NCBI RefSeq assembly: GCF_001612845.1
Contig: NZ_BDBF01000016.1
Span: 100,411 to 164,410, forward strand
Length of the DNA stretch: 64,000 bases
Reading direction: 5' to 3'
From: Nocardia elegans NBRC 108235
GTDB taxonomy: Bacteria > Actinomycetota > Actinomycetes > Mycobacteriales > Mycobacteriaceae
Shown here: piece by piece, positions 37,132 to 46,426 of the stretch
How the letters are laid out: each line of letters begins with the position of its first letter
Position numbering within the stretch: position 1 is the first letter of the stretch
Position numbers and translations under genes: made by a program
The notes under the pieces: model-generated
What the model saw: the letters and a program-made list of their open reading frames with translations, nothing else
What the model was told of the DNA's origin: nothing
The model's database searches: none

Positions 37132-39597
37132 TCAAATCCGCGCGGCGCGGGCGCCGCGCCGCCGTGGACGCAGCTGATACAGCCGGTATCCGGCCAGCGC
37201 GAGGAAGACGGCCCCCAGGCCGGCGACGACCCCCATGTCGAGCAGCCACGTGCCCAGGGTGTGTCGCCACAGCGGGTCGGGTGCGCCATTGTGCGGCGAC
37301 AGGGTGTCCAGGTCGAGGGTGGCAGCTGTCGCAGCGTAGCCCCAGCGGGACGGCGACAGGTAGGACAGCTGGGCCAGAACAGGGGTGCCGGGCAGCCGTA
37401 CCAAACCGCCTGTGAACACCAGTTGCGCCATGGACAGCACAATCAGCAGTGGCAGCGTCTTCTCCGAGGTGTTGACCGACACCGAGACCAGCAAGCCCAA
37501 CGCCAGCGAGGCGATGCCGAGCATCGCCATCGCCAGGATCAACTCCAGCGGGACCGAGGTGAATACGCCTTTCGCCGGCATGCTCACCCCGATGGTGCCG
37601 ATCAAGAACAGCACCGCCGCCTGCAGGATGGTGATCACGCCCAAGACCAGGAGCTTCGACATCAGGTAGACCCCTGCGGACAGTCCGGCCGCGCGTTCTC
37701 TGCGGTAGATCGTCTGCTCCTTGACGATCTCGCGAATCGAGTTGCCGGTGCCGATGAAACAGGCACCGAATACCAAGATCATGAGCTTGGTGGGGGCATC
37801 GGTGTTGGTTCCGGGCGCCCCGGCGAAACCCTCGCCCGAGGGCACCGCGGCGATCAAGCCACCGAGAATCAGCGGCATCACGCCGAGCAGCGCCAGGTAA
37901 CTTCGGTCCGAGGCGATGACCGCCAGGTATCGCCGGCACACCGTACTGAGCTGGCTGAGCTTGGACTGCGACGCGGGCGGGGGTGCCGGTGCGTGTACGT
38001 CCGCCGGGCCGACATCGTCGGTCGGCCCGACCTCCACGTACTGCTCGAAGCGTGGCGATTCCCGGAATTCAGCAGCCCAGTCGCGGTCCTCCTCGCGGTC
38101 GAAGGACTGAAACACCTCGGCCCAACTGCGCTGCCCGAACTGCTGCAACCCCTCCGCGGGCGGTCCGTAATAGGCCAGTCGACCGCCGGGTACCAGCACG
38201 AGGAGGCGGTCGCAGGAATCGAGGTTTGCGACACTATGGGTGACGACGATCACGGTGCGCCCGTCGTGGGCCAGATCGGACAGCATATCCATGACCGTCT
38301 TGTCCAGGCCCGGGTCGAGGCCGGAGGTCGGCTCGTCGAGGAACAGCAGAGACGGTTTGGTCAGCAACTCCAGTGCGACGCTCACCCGTTTGCGCTGGCC
38401 ACCGGAGAGCCTATCGATGCGGGTGTCGGCATGCCGGGCCAAGCCGAGCTCGGCGAGGACCTCATCGACCCGCTGCCCGCGCTCCTCGGGGCGCGTGTCA
38501 CCGGGGAAGCGGAGTTCGGCCGCGTACAGTAGCGCGCGCCGCGTCGGAAGTTGGCTGTGCAGGATGTCTTCTTGCGGAACCAGTCCGATGCGGTGGCGGA
38601 GTTCGTCGTAGTCGGTGTAGAGGTCGCGTCCGTCGTAACGAACCGTCCCCTCTGTCGCCGGACGCAACCCGGTCACCGCGCCGAGCAATGTCGATTTGCC
38701 CGCTCCACTGGGTCCGATGACCCCGACGAGCGAGCGCTGCGGAATCGGGAAGCTCACCTCGTCGAGGAGAACCTTGCCTTCCGGTGTCCGCACGATGAGG
38801 TTCTGCACCGAGACCGACACGTCACCGGTGTCGACGTACTCCCGCAGTTCGTCGCCGACCAGCCGGTAGGTGGTATGCCCCATGCCGATCAAGTCGGATT
38901 CGGACAGGTCCGCCGAATCGACCCGGGCGCCGTTGACGTAGGTGCCGTTGTGACTGTCGAGGTCGACGACCCGATACCGGCCTGCGCCGGTCACTCGCAG
39001 TTCGGCGTGATGACGGGAGACCATGAGGTCGGGCACGACGATGTCGTTGTCGGAGGCCCGCCCGATCCGGAGTGTGTCCGAGACGATCGGGACGACCGCG
39101 CTGGGGCGAGCCGCCGGAGGCGACGACCGCGCAACCCGCCGGGGGCGGCCCCCCGGATGGACCGTCGTCATCGTGGCTTCATCATCGAGCTGGTAGCCGG
39201 GATCGGGGACGAGCATCGTGTCGCCGCCGGTATCGCCGGACGACTCGCGGCCGTGCTGTCCTTTTTGCCCCTCCACCGAACAGGCCAACTGCTCGCCGTT
39301 CACGGCGTGACCGAGCTGGAACGTCTCGTCATGATCGATCAGCATCCGATCGACGCGCTGACCGTCGAAAAAGGTGCCGTTGAGGCTGTGCGCGTCCTCG
39401 ATTTCCCAACCGTCCGACCCGCGCTCCAAGACGGCGTGCACGGAAGATACCCGCGGATCGGTGACGACGATGTCGGCCGCCAGATCGCGGCCGACATTGT
39501 ATGAACTTCCCGCGTGCAGCCGATAGACGCGCTCTCGCGTCTGCACCACAAGAACGGGCGCCTCGGGAAATTCTGTGGAGGACTGATCATCCGCCAT
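37132..39597 (-). CDS. FHA-domain ABC exporter (Rv1747-like)
   Basis: The 821-residue protein has two FHA domains: FHA1 about 12-105 (VGRDLAAD, SSVHA, SLNGTF) and FHA2 about 170-250 (IGRASDNDI, VSRHHAEL, SHNGTY). An ABC ATPase follows: Walker A GPSGAGKST (295-303), signature LSGGQRKR (397-404) and Walker B LLFLDEPT (417-424). The ABC2-type membrane part has six helices and follows. Rv1747 exports cell-wall lipids (LAM precursors) after phosphorylation of linker threonines by PknF. Linker Thr127 and Thr142-145 are candidates here. TATACT 6 nt before the ATG suggests a leaderless mRNA. Confidence 0.9.
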   Translation of the reverse strand: MADDQSSTEFPEAPVLVVQTRERVYRLHAGSSYNVGRDLAADIVVTDPRVSSVHAVLERGSDGWEIEDAHSLNGTFFDGQRVDRMLIDHDETFQLGHAVNGEQLACSVEGQKGQHGRESSGDTGGDTMLVPDPGYQLDDEATMTTVHPGGRPRRVARSSPPAARPSAVVPIVSDTLRIGRASDNDIVVPDLMVSRHHAELRVTGAGRYRVVDLDSHNGTYVNGARVDSADLSESDLIGMGHTTYRLVGDELREYVDTGDVSVSVQNLIVRTPEGKVLLDEVSFPIPQRSLVGVIGPSGAGKSTLLGAVTGLRPATEGTVRYDGRDLYTDYDELRHRIGLVPQEDILHSQLPTRRALLYAAELRFPGDTRPEERGQRVDEVLAELGLARHADTRIDRLSGGQRKRVSVALELLTKPSLLFLDEPTSGLDPGLDKTVMDMLSDLAHDGRTVIVVTHSVANLDSCDRLLVLVPGGRLAYYGPPAEGLQQFGQRSWAEVFQSFDREEDRDWAAEFRESPRFEQYVEVGPTDDVGPADVHAPAPPPASQSKLSQLSTVCRRYLAVIASDRSYLALLGVMPLILGGLIAAVPSGEGFAGAPGTNTDAPTKLMILVFGACFIGTGNSIREIVKEQTIYRRERAAGLSAGVYLMSKLLVLGVITILQAAVLFLIGTIGVSMPAKGVFTSVPLELILAMAMLGIASLALGLLVSVSVNTSEKTLPLLIVLSMAQLVFTGGLVRLPGTPVLAQLSYLSPSRWGYAATAATLDLDTLSPHNGAPDPLWRHTLGTWLLDMGVVAGLGAVFLALAGYRLYQLRPRRRGARAARI

Positions 39598-40411
39598 AAC
39601 GGAAGTATACGACTTGAAACGCCCTGCCGCCGCAAAGCCGGCCACCGGGAATTCCTTGGCAGTGTCCGCTCTGCTCCATTTTCGCACCGTCCTAACCCGC
39701 GCTGACCAGCGAGAACGACCTGCGAGTGGAGAGCCGCCACCACCCGGCAGCCGCTGATGAGGCAGTGCAGCCGCTGCACCGACACCCGACCGAACCAGCC
39801 GCGGAAATCACCGTGACGGGATCGGTAATACCAATTCGATCGAACCCGAACAGAATGTCGAAGCTGAATATTCCCATTGATTCATCGCGCCGGAATTCCG
39901 ACACATCCCATATTTTTCCCACAGCCGTGACCGCGCCACGCGTCTTCCACGTCGACCACAAGGCAGTAGAACCGTGCAGGCCGCCGCTCCAGCGCGGCAA
40001 CCGCACCGCACCCGACACGCTGCTCGGTCTCTGCAGAAAGGGCTTGCGCGGTGCGTATCACGAGCGGGGAGTACATCTCGGCGAACTCGCGCCTCGGGAT
40101 GGTTGGGCGCCTTCACCCGGAAGCTCAGCGCAGCGTCTTCGCCGTCGTGGTTGGGCGAAGGGACATGAGACCTCAACCATGTACCTCAGCCGGCCGCGGG
40201 AAACCGTTAGTCCGGCGGACAGGTTGCGGGACAGTACATCTCGCAACCCAGCCGCGCGGGCGGCTGGAGGCTGCGCGGATCCGTCGATGCCCCCGACGAA
40301 CACGTCGACAAGGTTCAGTGCATTCGAGCGCGGGCCGTAACACCGTCGCGTACCACGAGACTCATGCGGGCTTCGGCGGCAAAAGCGATCCGCTCGGCCC
40401 TACAGGGAGTA
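39598..40411. other. 813-bp gap upstream of the FHA-ABC gene
   Basis: No gene is supportable. Open frames of up to 200 codons exist on the plus strand, but they are not recognisable and have no clear start signals. The stretch 39830-39930 is markedly AT-richer (ATATTTTTCCCACAG and similar) than the flanks, unlike coding DNA here. It holds the divergent promoter region for the exporter, including TATACT at 39604-39609 on the minus strand. Confidence 0.5.
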
Positions 40412-40487
40412 TGGAGCCGCCTGGGGGAATCGAACCCCCGACCTTTTCATTACGAGTGAAGCGCTCTACCGACTGAGCTAAGGCGGC
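40412..40487 (-). tRNA. tRNA-Thr (anticodon CGT)
   Basis: The minus strand reads GCCGCCT (acceptor), a D arm GCTC/GAGC, anticodon loop CTCGTAA, a T arm GGGGG-TTCGATT-CCCCC, AGGCGGC and then T-CCA, so CCA is encoded. The anticodon CGT is at 40452-40454. One mismatch closes the outer end of the anticodon stem. Confidence 0.93.
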
Positions 40488-40544
40488 GTGCCTTTCGGCG
40501 GTGCGAGTCTATCGTCTTCGGCGACCGAACACGAAAACGGCAGG

Positions 40545-41105
40545 TCATCGGCGCAGTGTGGCCATGATTTCGGCCTGCCTGCGAGCCTTGGCGGCTGGGG
40601 TTCGGGCCTTGAGCAGCGGAAGGACCAGCAGGTAGCGGGCGGTTCGGTCCAGGGCGGCGAAGCGGTTCGCCGCACCGGCGTCTTCGGCCAGAGCCGCAGA
40701 CAGCTCGGCCGGGACGGGTGCCGAGCGCTGTGGCGCGTAGGCGGCATCCCAGCGACCGTCGGCGCGGGCGGCCTCGACCGCACGGAGGCCGGGTGGGCGC
40801 ATCCGGCCCGTAGCGATCAGGACCTCGGCTCGCACGACGTTCACCTGGGACCAGGTGCTGCCAGGTCGCCGGCGCGAATAGCGCTGGAGGAACGAGCGGT
40901 CGTCGTAGGCGCGCCGGTGACCGTCGATCCAGCCGTAACACATGGCCACCTCGGCCGCATCGTCGATGGTGATCAGGGGCGCGGACGATCCCTTGCGTGC
41001 GATCAGCAGCCAGGCGCCGCCGTCGTCGGCGTGGTGACCGTCCAGCCAGTCGGCCCAGGCGGCGGCATCGGGAAAGCGGTTGACAGCAGGAAGTTTTCGC
41101 ACCAC
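40545..41105 (-). CDS. YdeI/OmpD-associated-type protein
   Basis: The 186-residue protein matches the YdeI/OmpD-associated family: an N-terminal FPDAAAWADWLDGH, then IDDAAEVAMCYGWIDGHRR, FLQRYSRRRPGSTWSQVNV and a helical C-terminus. The family is widespread and its function is unclear. The GTG at 41105 has an AAAGGA site; a second GTG follows directly. Confidence 0.83.
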   Translation of the reverse strand: MVRKLPAVNRFPDAAAWADWLDGHHADDGGAWLLIARKGSSAPLITIDDAAEVAMCYGWIDGHRRAYDDRSFLQRYSRRRPGSTWSQVNVVRAEVLIATGRMRPPGLRAVEAARADGRWDAAYAPQRSAPVPAELSAALAEDAGAANRFAALDRTARYLLVLPLLKARTPAAKARRQAEIMATLRR

Positions 41106-41202
41106 GGTTGGTCCTTTCGTCGAACACCATGCTGCCCGTTGAAGTGCTCGCCTTTTGAGCACTTTTCTCGGTGACATCGCCGAAGGTCGGTTGCGCGGTG
41201 AT

Positions 41203-42414
41203 TCAAGCGGAGCGGGCCGCGATGAGCCCGGCGACCATCGAGGCGATGGCGAAGCGGGGTTTGACGTTCAGGTCGAGGGCCTCGCGGCAGGCGAGGACGG
41301 CTTCGATGGAACGCAGCAGTCCCTCGGGCCGCACCTCGTCGGCCAGATCGCGGATCTGATCGGACAGGTCCGGGTGGGTGAGAGTGATCGCCGGGGACGG
41401 ATTCGCGGCGGACGTCCCGAAACGCAGGGCCAGCGCGTCGCGGTACAGGCCCGCGACGTCGATCAGCGCCCGGTCGAGGGCATCGCGGCTGGTGCGGGTG
41501 GCGCGGGATTTCTGGCGGCGCTCGAGGTCCTTCAACACCCCGGCGGAACCGCGGGTCGCCGAGGCGGCGCCTTTCCCGGTGCCGCCGGCTCCCAACGCGG
41601 TCGCCAGCTCGTCGCGCTCGCGCTCGTCCCGTTCGGCGCTGACCTGTTTGGCCTCCTCCTCGGCGGATTTGACCAGCTCGTCACCGGCCGCATAGGCGGC
41701 GGCCGGACGCGCGACGGCCGAGACCAGCGACAATGCCCGGGTACGGCGGGCGCGGGCCTGCTCGTCGGTCGCGAGGCGGCGGGCGCGACCGACATGTCCG
41801 CCGCTCACCGAAGCCGCCCACGCCGCCTGTTCCGGGGCCAGCCCGTCACGCTCGCGCAGCACCTGGGCGATGGCGTCCACCGACGGTGTCACCAGATGAA
41901 CATGCCGGCATCGGGATCGCAGAGTGATCGAGATGTCCTCCGGGTCCACCGACGGCGCGCACAGCAGGAACACGGTCCGCTCGGGAGGTTCCTCGACCAC
42001 TTTCAGCAGCACGTTGCCCGCGGCCTCGGTCAATCGATCGGCATCCTCGATCACCACCACCTGCCACCGCCCGGTGCTGGGACGCCGGGCCGCGACCTGC
42101 ACGATCTCACGCATTTCCTTGGTGCCGATGCTCAGGCCCTCCGGAATCACCCGCCGGACATCGCCGTGGGTGCCGGCCAGGGTGGTGGTGCAGGCATGGC
42201 AGTGGCCACAACCGGGCATGCCCTCCGCCGTACATTGCAGCGCGGCCGCAAAGCACAGTGCCGCAACGGATCTGCCGGATCCGGGCGGCCCGGTGAACAG
42301 CCAGGAGTGCGTCATCGCCGAGGACGCGATTCCGGCGCGCGCCGCCACGGCGGCAGCGGTCAACTCGGACTCGACCGAGTCCTGGCCCACGAGCCGATCG
42401 AAGACACCTGCCAC
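41203..42414 (-). CDS. holB: DNA polymerase III delta' subunit
   Basis: The 403-residue clamp-loader subunit has a P-loop TGPPGSGRS near residue 41, a zinc module (CTAEGMPGCGHCHAC), VVIEDADRLTEAA, an LLKVVEEPP segment and an SRCRHV sensor region. It helps load the sliding clamp. GTG start. It lies 74 bp after topA, the conserved mycobacterial order. Confidence 0.93.
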   Translation of the reverse strand: MAGVFDRLVGQDSVESELTAAAVAARAGIASSAMTHSWLFTGPPGSGRSVAALCFAAALQCTAEGMPGCGHCHACTTTLAGTHGDVRRVIPEGLSIGTKEMREIVQVAARRPSTGRWQVVVIEDADRLTEAAGNVLLKVVEEPPERTVFLLCAPSVDPEDISITLRSRCRHVHLVTPSVDAIAQVLRERDGLAPEQAAWAASVSGGHVGRARRLATDEQARARRTRALSLVSAVARPAAAYAAGDELVKSAEEEAKQVSAERDERERDELATALGAGGTGKGAASATRGSAGVLKDLERRQKSRATRTSRDALDRALIDVAGLYRDALALRFGTSAANPSPAITLTHPDLSDQIRDLADEVRPEGLLRSIEAVLACREALDLNVKPRFAIASMVAGLIAARSA

Positions 42415-42488
42415 GCGCTACACCCTAATCGGCCGCACCGACAAGCCGAGCGGGCACCGAGACGCTGCCCGCTACGACTGGCTTCCCG

Positions 42489-45431
42489 CTACGACTCGGC
42501 CGGAGACTTCGCCACCGCCTTCTTCGCGGGCGCCTTCTTGGCTGCGGTCTTCTTCGCGGTGGTCTTCTTGGCGGTCGCGGTGGTCTTCTTCGCCGTCGAC
42601 TTCGCCGCGGTCTTCTTCGCCGGTGCCTTCTTCGCGGCCTTCTTGGCCGCCTTCTTCACCGGTCCCTTGGCGCGGCGATCGGCGAGCAGCTCGGAGGCCC
42701 GCTCGTCGGTGATCGACTCCACCTCGTCACCCTTGCGCAGGCTGGCGTTGGTTTCGCCGTCGGTGACATACGGGCCGAACCGCCCGTCCTTGATCACCAT
42801 CGGCTTGCCGGTGGCGGAGTCGTTGCCCAACTCCCGCAGTGGCGCCGCACTCGCCGCCTGCCGTCCGCGCCGCTTGGGTTCGGCGTAGATCTTCAACGCC
42901 TCTTCCAAGGTCACGGTGAAGATCTGGTCCTCGGTGGCGAGTGAGCGAGAGTCCGTGCCCTTCTTCAGATACGGGCCGTAGCGGCCGTTCTGCGCGGTGA
43001 TCTCGTCACCGGATTCGGGATCCTTGCCGACCACCCGCGGCAGCGACAACAGCTTCAGCGCATCCTCGAGGGTGATGGTCGACAGATCCATCGACTTGAG
43101 CAGCGACCCGGTTCGCGGTTTGGGTGCGGCGGCCTTCTTGGCGCCCTTCTTGGCGTCGAGATCGGCCTCCGGCTCGGGCAGGATCTCGGTGACATACGGC
43201 CCGAAGCGACCTTCCTTGGCCACGATCCGATGTCCGGTTTCGGGATCCACACCGAGCGAGCGCCCCTCCTGCGGGGTCGCGAACAGCTTTTCCGCGACCT
43301 CGGGCGTCAATTCGTCCGGCGGCAGATCGTCGGGCAGATTGGCGCGCTGGGAGATCGGATCGCCATCCGGATCGTCCGGGTTCTGCACCATGCGCTCGAG
43401 ATACGGACCGAAGCGCCCGACCCGGACCACGATGTCGCGGTCCTGATCGTCGGTGAACATCTTGATCGAGTTGACCTCGCGGGCATCGATATCGTCGAGC
43501 CGCTCCCCGACCATCCGCTTCAGTCCGCCGGAACGCGCCACCGAACCCTCGGCGCCGTGTTCACCACCGAAATAGAAGCTGGTCAACCAATTTCCGCGCT
43601 GCTCGCGACCGCCGGCGATGGCGTCGAGATCGTCTTCCATGGCCGCGGTGAAATCGAAATCGACCAGGCGGCCGAAATACTCCTCCAGCAGGCCCACCAC
43701 CGCGAACGCCACCCAGGACGGCACCAGCGCACTACCGCGCTTGTAGACGTAACCGCGGTCCAGAATGGTCTTGATGATCGAGGCGTAGGTCGACGGGCGT
43801 CCGATGCCCAGTTCCTCGAGCGCCTTGATCAGCGAGGCCTCGTTGTAGCGCGGGGGTGGATTGGTGGTGTGCCCATCGGGCGTCAGCTCGGTGGCGTTGA
43901 CGCCCTGGCCCTCGGTCAGCGCGGGCAGCCGCGATTCCGCGTCGTCGGACTGACCGCCCGCATCCTCGTCGACACTTTCCACATAGGCCTTGAGGAAGCC
44001 CGCGAACGTGATGGTGCGCCCGGATGCGGAGAACACGCATTCCTCGCCCGTACCGGCGCGGCCGGTGATCCGGACCGTCAGCGTGGTGCCGCGCGCGTCC
44101 GCCATCTGCGAGGCGACCGTGCGCTGCCAGATCAGTTCGTAGAGCCGGAACTCGTCCTGGTCCAGCCGGGCGTGCAGTTGGCCCGGGGTGGCGAAGGTGT
44201 CACCGGCGGGCCGGATCGCCTCGTGCGCCTCCTGCGCGTTCTTGACCTTGCGGGTGTACTGCCGCGGCGTCGGATGCACGAACTCGGGCCCGTACAACTG
44301 GGTCGCCTGCGCCCGCGCCGCGCTGATCGCCGACTCCGACAGTGTCGTGGAGTCGGTACGCATATAAGTGATGTAGCCGTTCTCGTACAGCCGCTGCGCC
44401 ACCCGCATCGTGCGCTCGGACCCGAAGCGGAGCTTGCGGGCGGCCTCCTGCTGCAGCGTCGAGGTCATGAAGGGCGCATAGGGCCGCCGCGTGTACGGCT
44501 TGGATTCGACCGAGGTGACCTGGAAATCCGCCTTGTCCAGCGCCGCGGCCAGCCGCCGTGCCGCGGCCTCGTCGAGCACGGTGACACCGTTGCGGGTCTT
44601 GAGCTGACCGTCGGATCCGAAATCCCGGCCCCCCGCGACGCGTGCACCGTCGACCGTGACCAGCCGCGCGCCGAAGATGCGCGGGTTGGCCTCGTCGCTC
44701 TGCCCGCCGCCGGCGTCGAATTTCGCCGCGATATCCCAGTACTCCGCGGAACGGAACGCGATGCGCTCGCGCTCGCGCTGCACGACGATGCGGGTCGCGA
44801 CCGACTGCACACGGCCCGCCGACAGCCGCGGCATGACCTTCTTCCACAGCACGGGGCTGACCTCGTAGCCGTAGAGGCGGTCGAGAATGCGCCGGGTTTC
44901 CTGGGCGTCGACCAGGTCGTTGTCGAGCTCGCGAGTATCGGCCGCCGCGGCGCGAATGGCCGGCTCGGTGATTTCGTGGAACACCATTCGCCGGACCGGA
45001 ATCTTCGGCTTCAGCGTCTCGAGCAGGTGCCAGGCGATGGCCTCGCCCTCGCGGTCGGGGTCGGTGGCCAGATACAGTTCGTCGGCATCGCGCAGCAGCG
45101 TCTTCAGTTCCGAGACCTTGGCCTTCTTGTCCGGACTGACGACATAGATCGGCTCGAAATCGTGGTCGACATCGACACCCAGCCGGGCCCAGGACTGGCC
45201 TTTGTATTTGGCTGGCACATCCGCGGCACCGCGTGGCAGATCCCGGATATGGCCGACGGATGCCTCGACCGTATAACCGCGGCCCAGATAGGGCGCGATC
45301 TTGCGTGCCTTGGTCGGCGACTCGACGATGACGAGACGACGCAGGGGACGCCCCCGGCCGGATGCGGCCGCGTCGGGCCCGGCGGAGGCCGCATCGGGAG
45401 TCGGCGATGCACCGCGGTCTCGTGTTGCCAC
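42489..45431 (-). CDS. topA: DNA topoisomerase I
   Basis: The 980-residue type IA topoisomerase relaxes negative supercoils. The TOPRIM domain has LVIVESPTKARKI and LATDPDREGEAIAW. The active-site tyrosine is in YITYMRTDST. The C-terminal topo-C repeats (NGRYGPYLK, GRFGPYV) recur several times instead of zinc fingers. A Lys/Ala-rich tail with AAKK blocks ends the protein. The GTG at 45431 is chosen to fit the family, but the ribosome site (AGGAAAGG) is about 12 nt away, so the start is uncertain. Confidence 0.95.
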   Translation of the reverse strand: MATRDRGASPTPDAASAGPDAAASGRGRPLRRLVIVESPTKARKIAPYLGRGYTVEASVGHIRDLPRGAADVPAKYKGQSWARLGVDVDHDFEPIYVVSPDKKAKVSELKTLLRDADELYLATDPDREGEAIAWHLLETLKPKIPVRRMVFHEITEPAIRAAAADTRELDNDLVDAQETRRILDRLYGYEVSPVLWKKVMPRLSAGRVQSVATRIVVQRERERIAFRSAEYWDIAAKFDAGGGQSDEANPRIFGARLVTVDGARVAGGRDFGSDGQLKTRNGVTVLDEAAARRLAAALDKADFQVTSVESKPYTRRPYAPFMTSTLQQEAARKLRFGSERTMRVAQRLYENGYITYMRTDSTTLSESAISAARAQATQLYGPEFVHPTPRQYTRKVKNAQEAHEAIRPAGDTFATPGQLHARLDQDEFRLYELIWQRTVASQMADARGTTLTVRITGRAGTGEECVFSASGRTITFAGFLKAYVESVDEDAGGQSDDAESRLPALTEGQGVNATELTPDGHTTNPPPRYNEASLIKALEELGIGRPSTYASIIKTILDRGYVYKRGSALVPSWVAFAVVGLLEEYFGRLVDFDFTAAMEDDLDAIAGGREQRGNWLTSFYFGGEHGAEGSVARSGGLKRMVGERLDDIDAREVNSIKMFTDDQDRDIVVRVGRFGPYLERMVQNPDDPDGDPISQRANLPDDLPPDELTPEVAEKLFATPQEGRSLGVDPETGHRIVAKEGRFGPYVTEILPEPEADLDAKKGAKKAAAPKPRTGSLLKSMDLSTITLEDALKLLSLPRVVGKDPESGDEITAQNGRYGPYLKKGTDSRSLATEDQIFTVTLEEALKIYAEPKRRGRQAASAAPLRELGNDSATGKPMVIKDGRFGPYVTDGETNASLRKGDEVESITDERASELLADRRAKGPVKKAAKKAAKKAPAKKTAAKSTAKKTTATAKKTTAKKTAAKKAPAKKAVAKSPAES

Positions 45432-45722
45432 CGGCGAACACACCTTTCCTGTCGACCCGCGCGGCGCAGGCGCGCGGCGCGCGGCTGGGGCAAGAGGGAG
45501 AGACAAATGTCTCCCGCCAGAGACGTTTATACCGTGTTTCGCTGTCGTGGAGTCCGCACTGCGGGCCCGCGACCCTGGAGTCTCGGCTGTTCTGCGCGGT
45601 ACTTCCCCGTCGGTACCGTCCGAACCGAAATGGCTGCGAACTGCAGAAAAACCCCCTTGTGGGCAACTCGATCACATCGAAAAGCCCCGGTTTTCGATCG
45701 AGTCTACTTCCCCCGCATATGA

Positions 45723-45758
45723 CTCGTCCCTCACCGCGTGCTCGCGGTGAGGGACGAG
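45723..45758 (-). terminator. Terminator downstream of cspA
   Basis: A perfect 16-bp stem (45723-45738 with 45743-45758) around a TGCT loop lies 27 nt after the cspA stop on its strand. It may also protect topA from read-through. The rest of the 353-bp gap between topA and cspA shows no gene. Confidence 0.85.
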
Positions 45759-45784
45759 AGATCGGACCTTGTTGGGTTACTCGC

Positions 45785-45991
45785 TCAGCTGAGCGCGCGA
45801 ACTCCGGTGGCCTGCGGGCCCTTGGTGCCCTGGCCGACCTCGAATTCGACCTTCTGGTTCTCCTCGAGGGTGCGGAAGCCCGACCCCTGAATCTCGGAGT
45901 AGTGGACGAAGACGTCAGCGGAGCCGTCCTCGGGCGCGATGAAGCCGAACCCCTTCTCCGCGTTGAACCACTTCACAGTTCCCTGTGCCAT
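45785..45991 (-). CDS. cspA: Cold-shock protein
   Basis: The 68-residue OB-fold RNA chaperone has the RNP motifs KGFGFIAP and DVFVHYSEI and is [14 protein letters not shown] at the start. The ATG at 45991 follows AGAAGGA by 6 nt. It corresponds to M. tuberculosis cspA (Rv3648c). The upstream leader is long, as usual for cold-shock mRNAs. Confidence 0.96.
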   Translation of the reverse strand: MAQGTVKWFNAEKGFGFIAPEDGSADVFVHYSEIQGSGFRTLEENQKVEFEVGQGTKGPQATGVRALS

Positions 45992-46426
45992 TCTGTTCCT
46001 TCTCTTTCCATACCGGAACGGCGGACAAGTTAGGTTGGTCCACCGGGTCCGTTCCGACCGCTGTACTCTGTTCCCCCTGCAGGAAGCTTCAAGCACACCG
46101 TTCGCAACATCGATCCTGCTGATGGTTTGGACCTTTGATCCGTTCCCTCGAACACAGAAGCTTGCGACCGAGAACTAGTGAACCATGTCCGCGCGCAATT
46201 CGACAGCCGAGTTACCGACAATTTGCAAAAAAGATGATCTTGCGAATGTGCAGGTGAGGGGCACAATGCCCAAATCCAAACTTGAAGTAGGTTTGCTTAG
46301 CGATAACCGAGCGAGCGTCAGGCAAACAGACTGTGACGCAGGTCGCTACTCGGTAGTGAATTGGCAGCTCGGGCGAGGGCGGCACACACGGTTCACACTT
46401 TCTTCGCGTCGCACGGTCTCGGTCCG
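45992..46426. other. 435-bp divergent gap between cspA and the helicase gene
   Basis: It is AT-richer than the surrounding sequence and should contain the long cspA leader and both promoters. I see no gene or strong repeat. Confidence 0.5.

Noticed and set aside
39726..40340. 204-codon open frame in the large gap
   Set aside because: High-GC DNA readily gives long frames; no domain, no ribosome site, and it crosses the AT-rich island.
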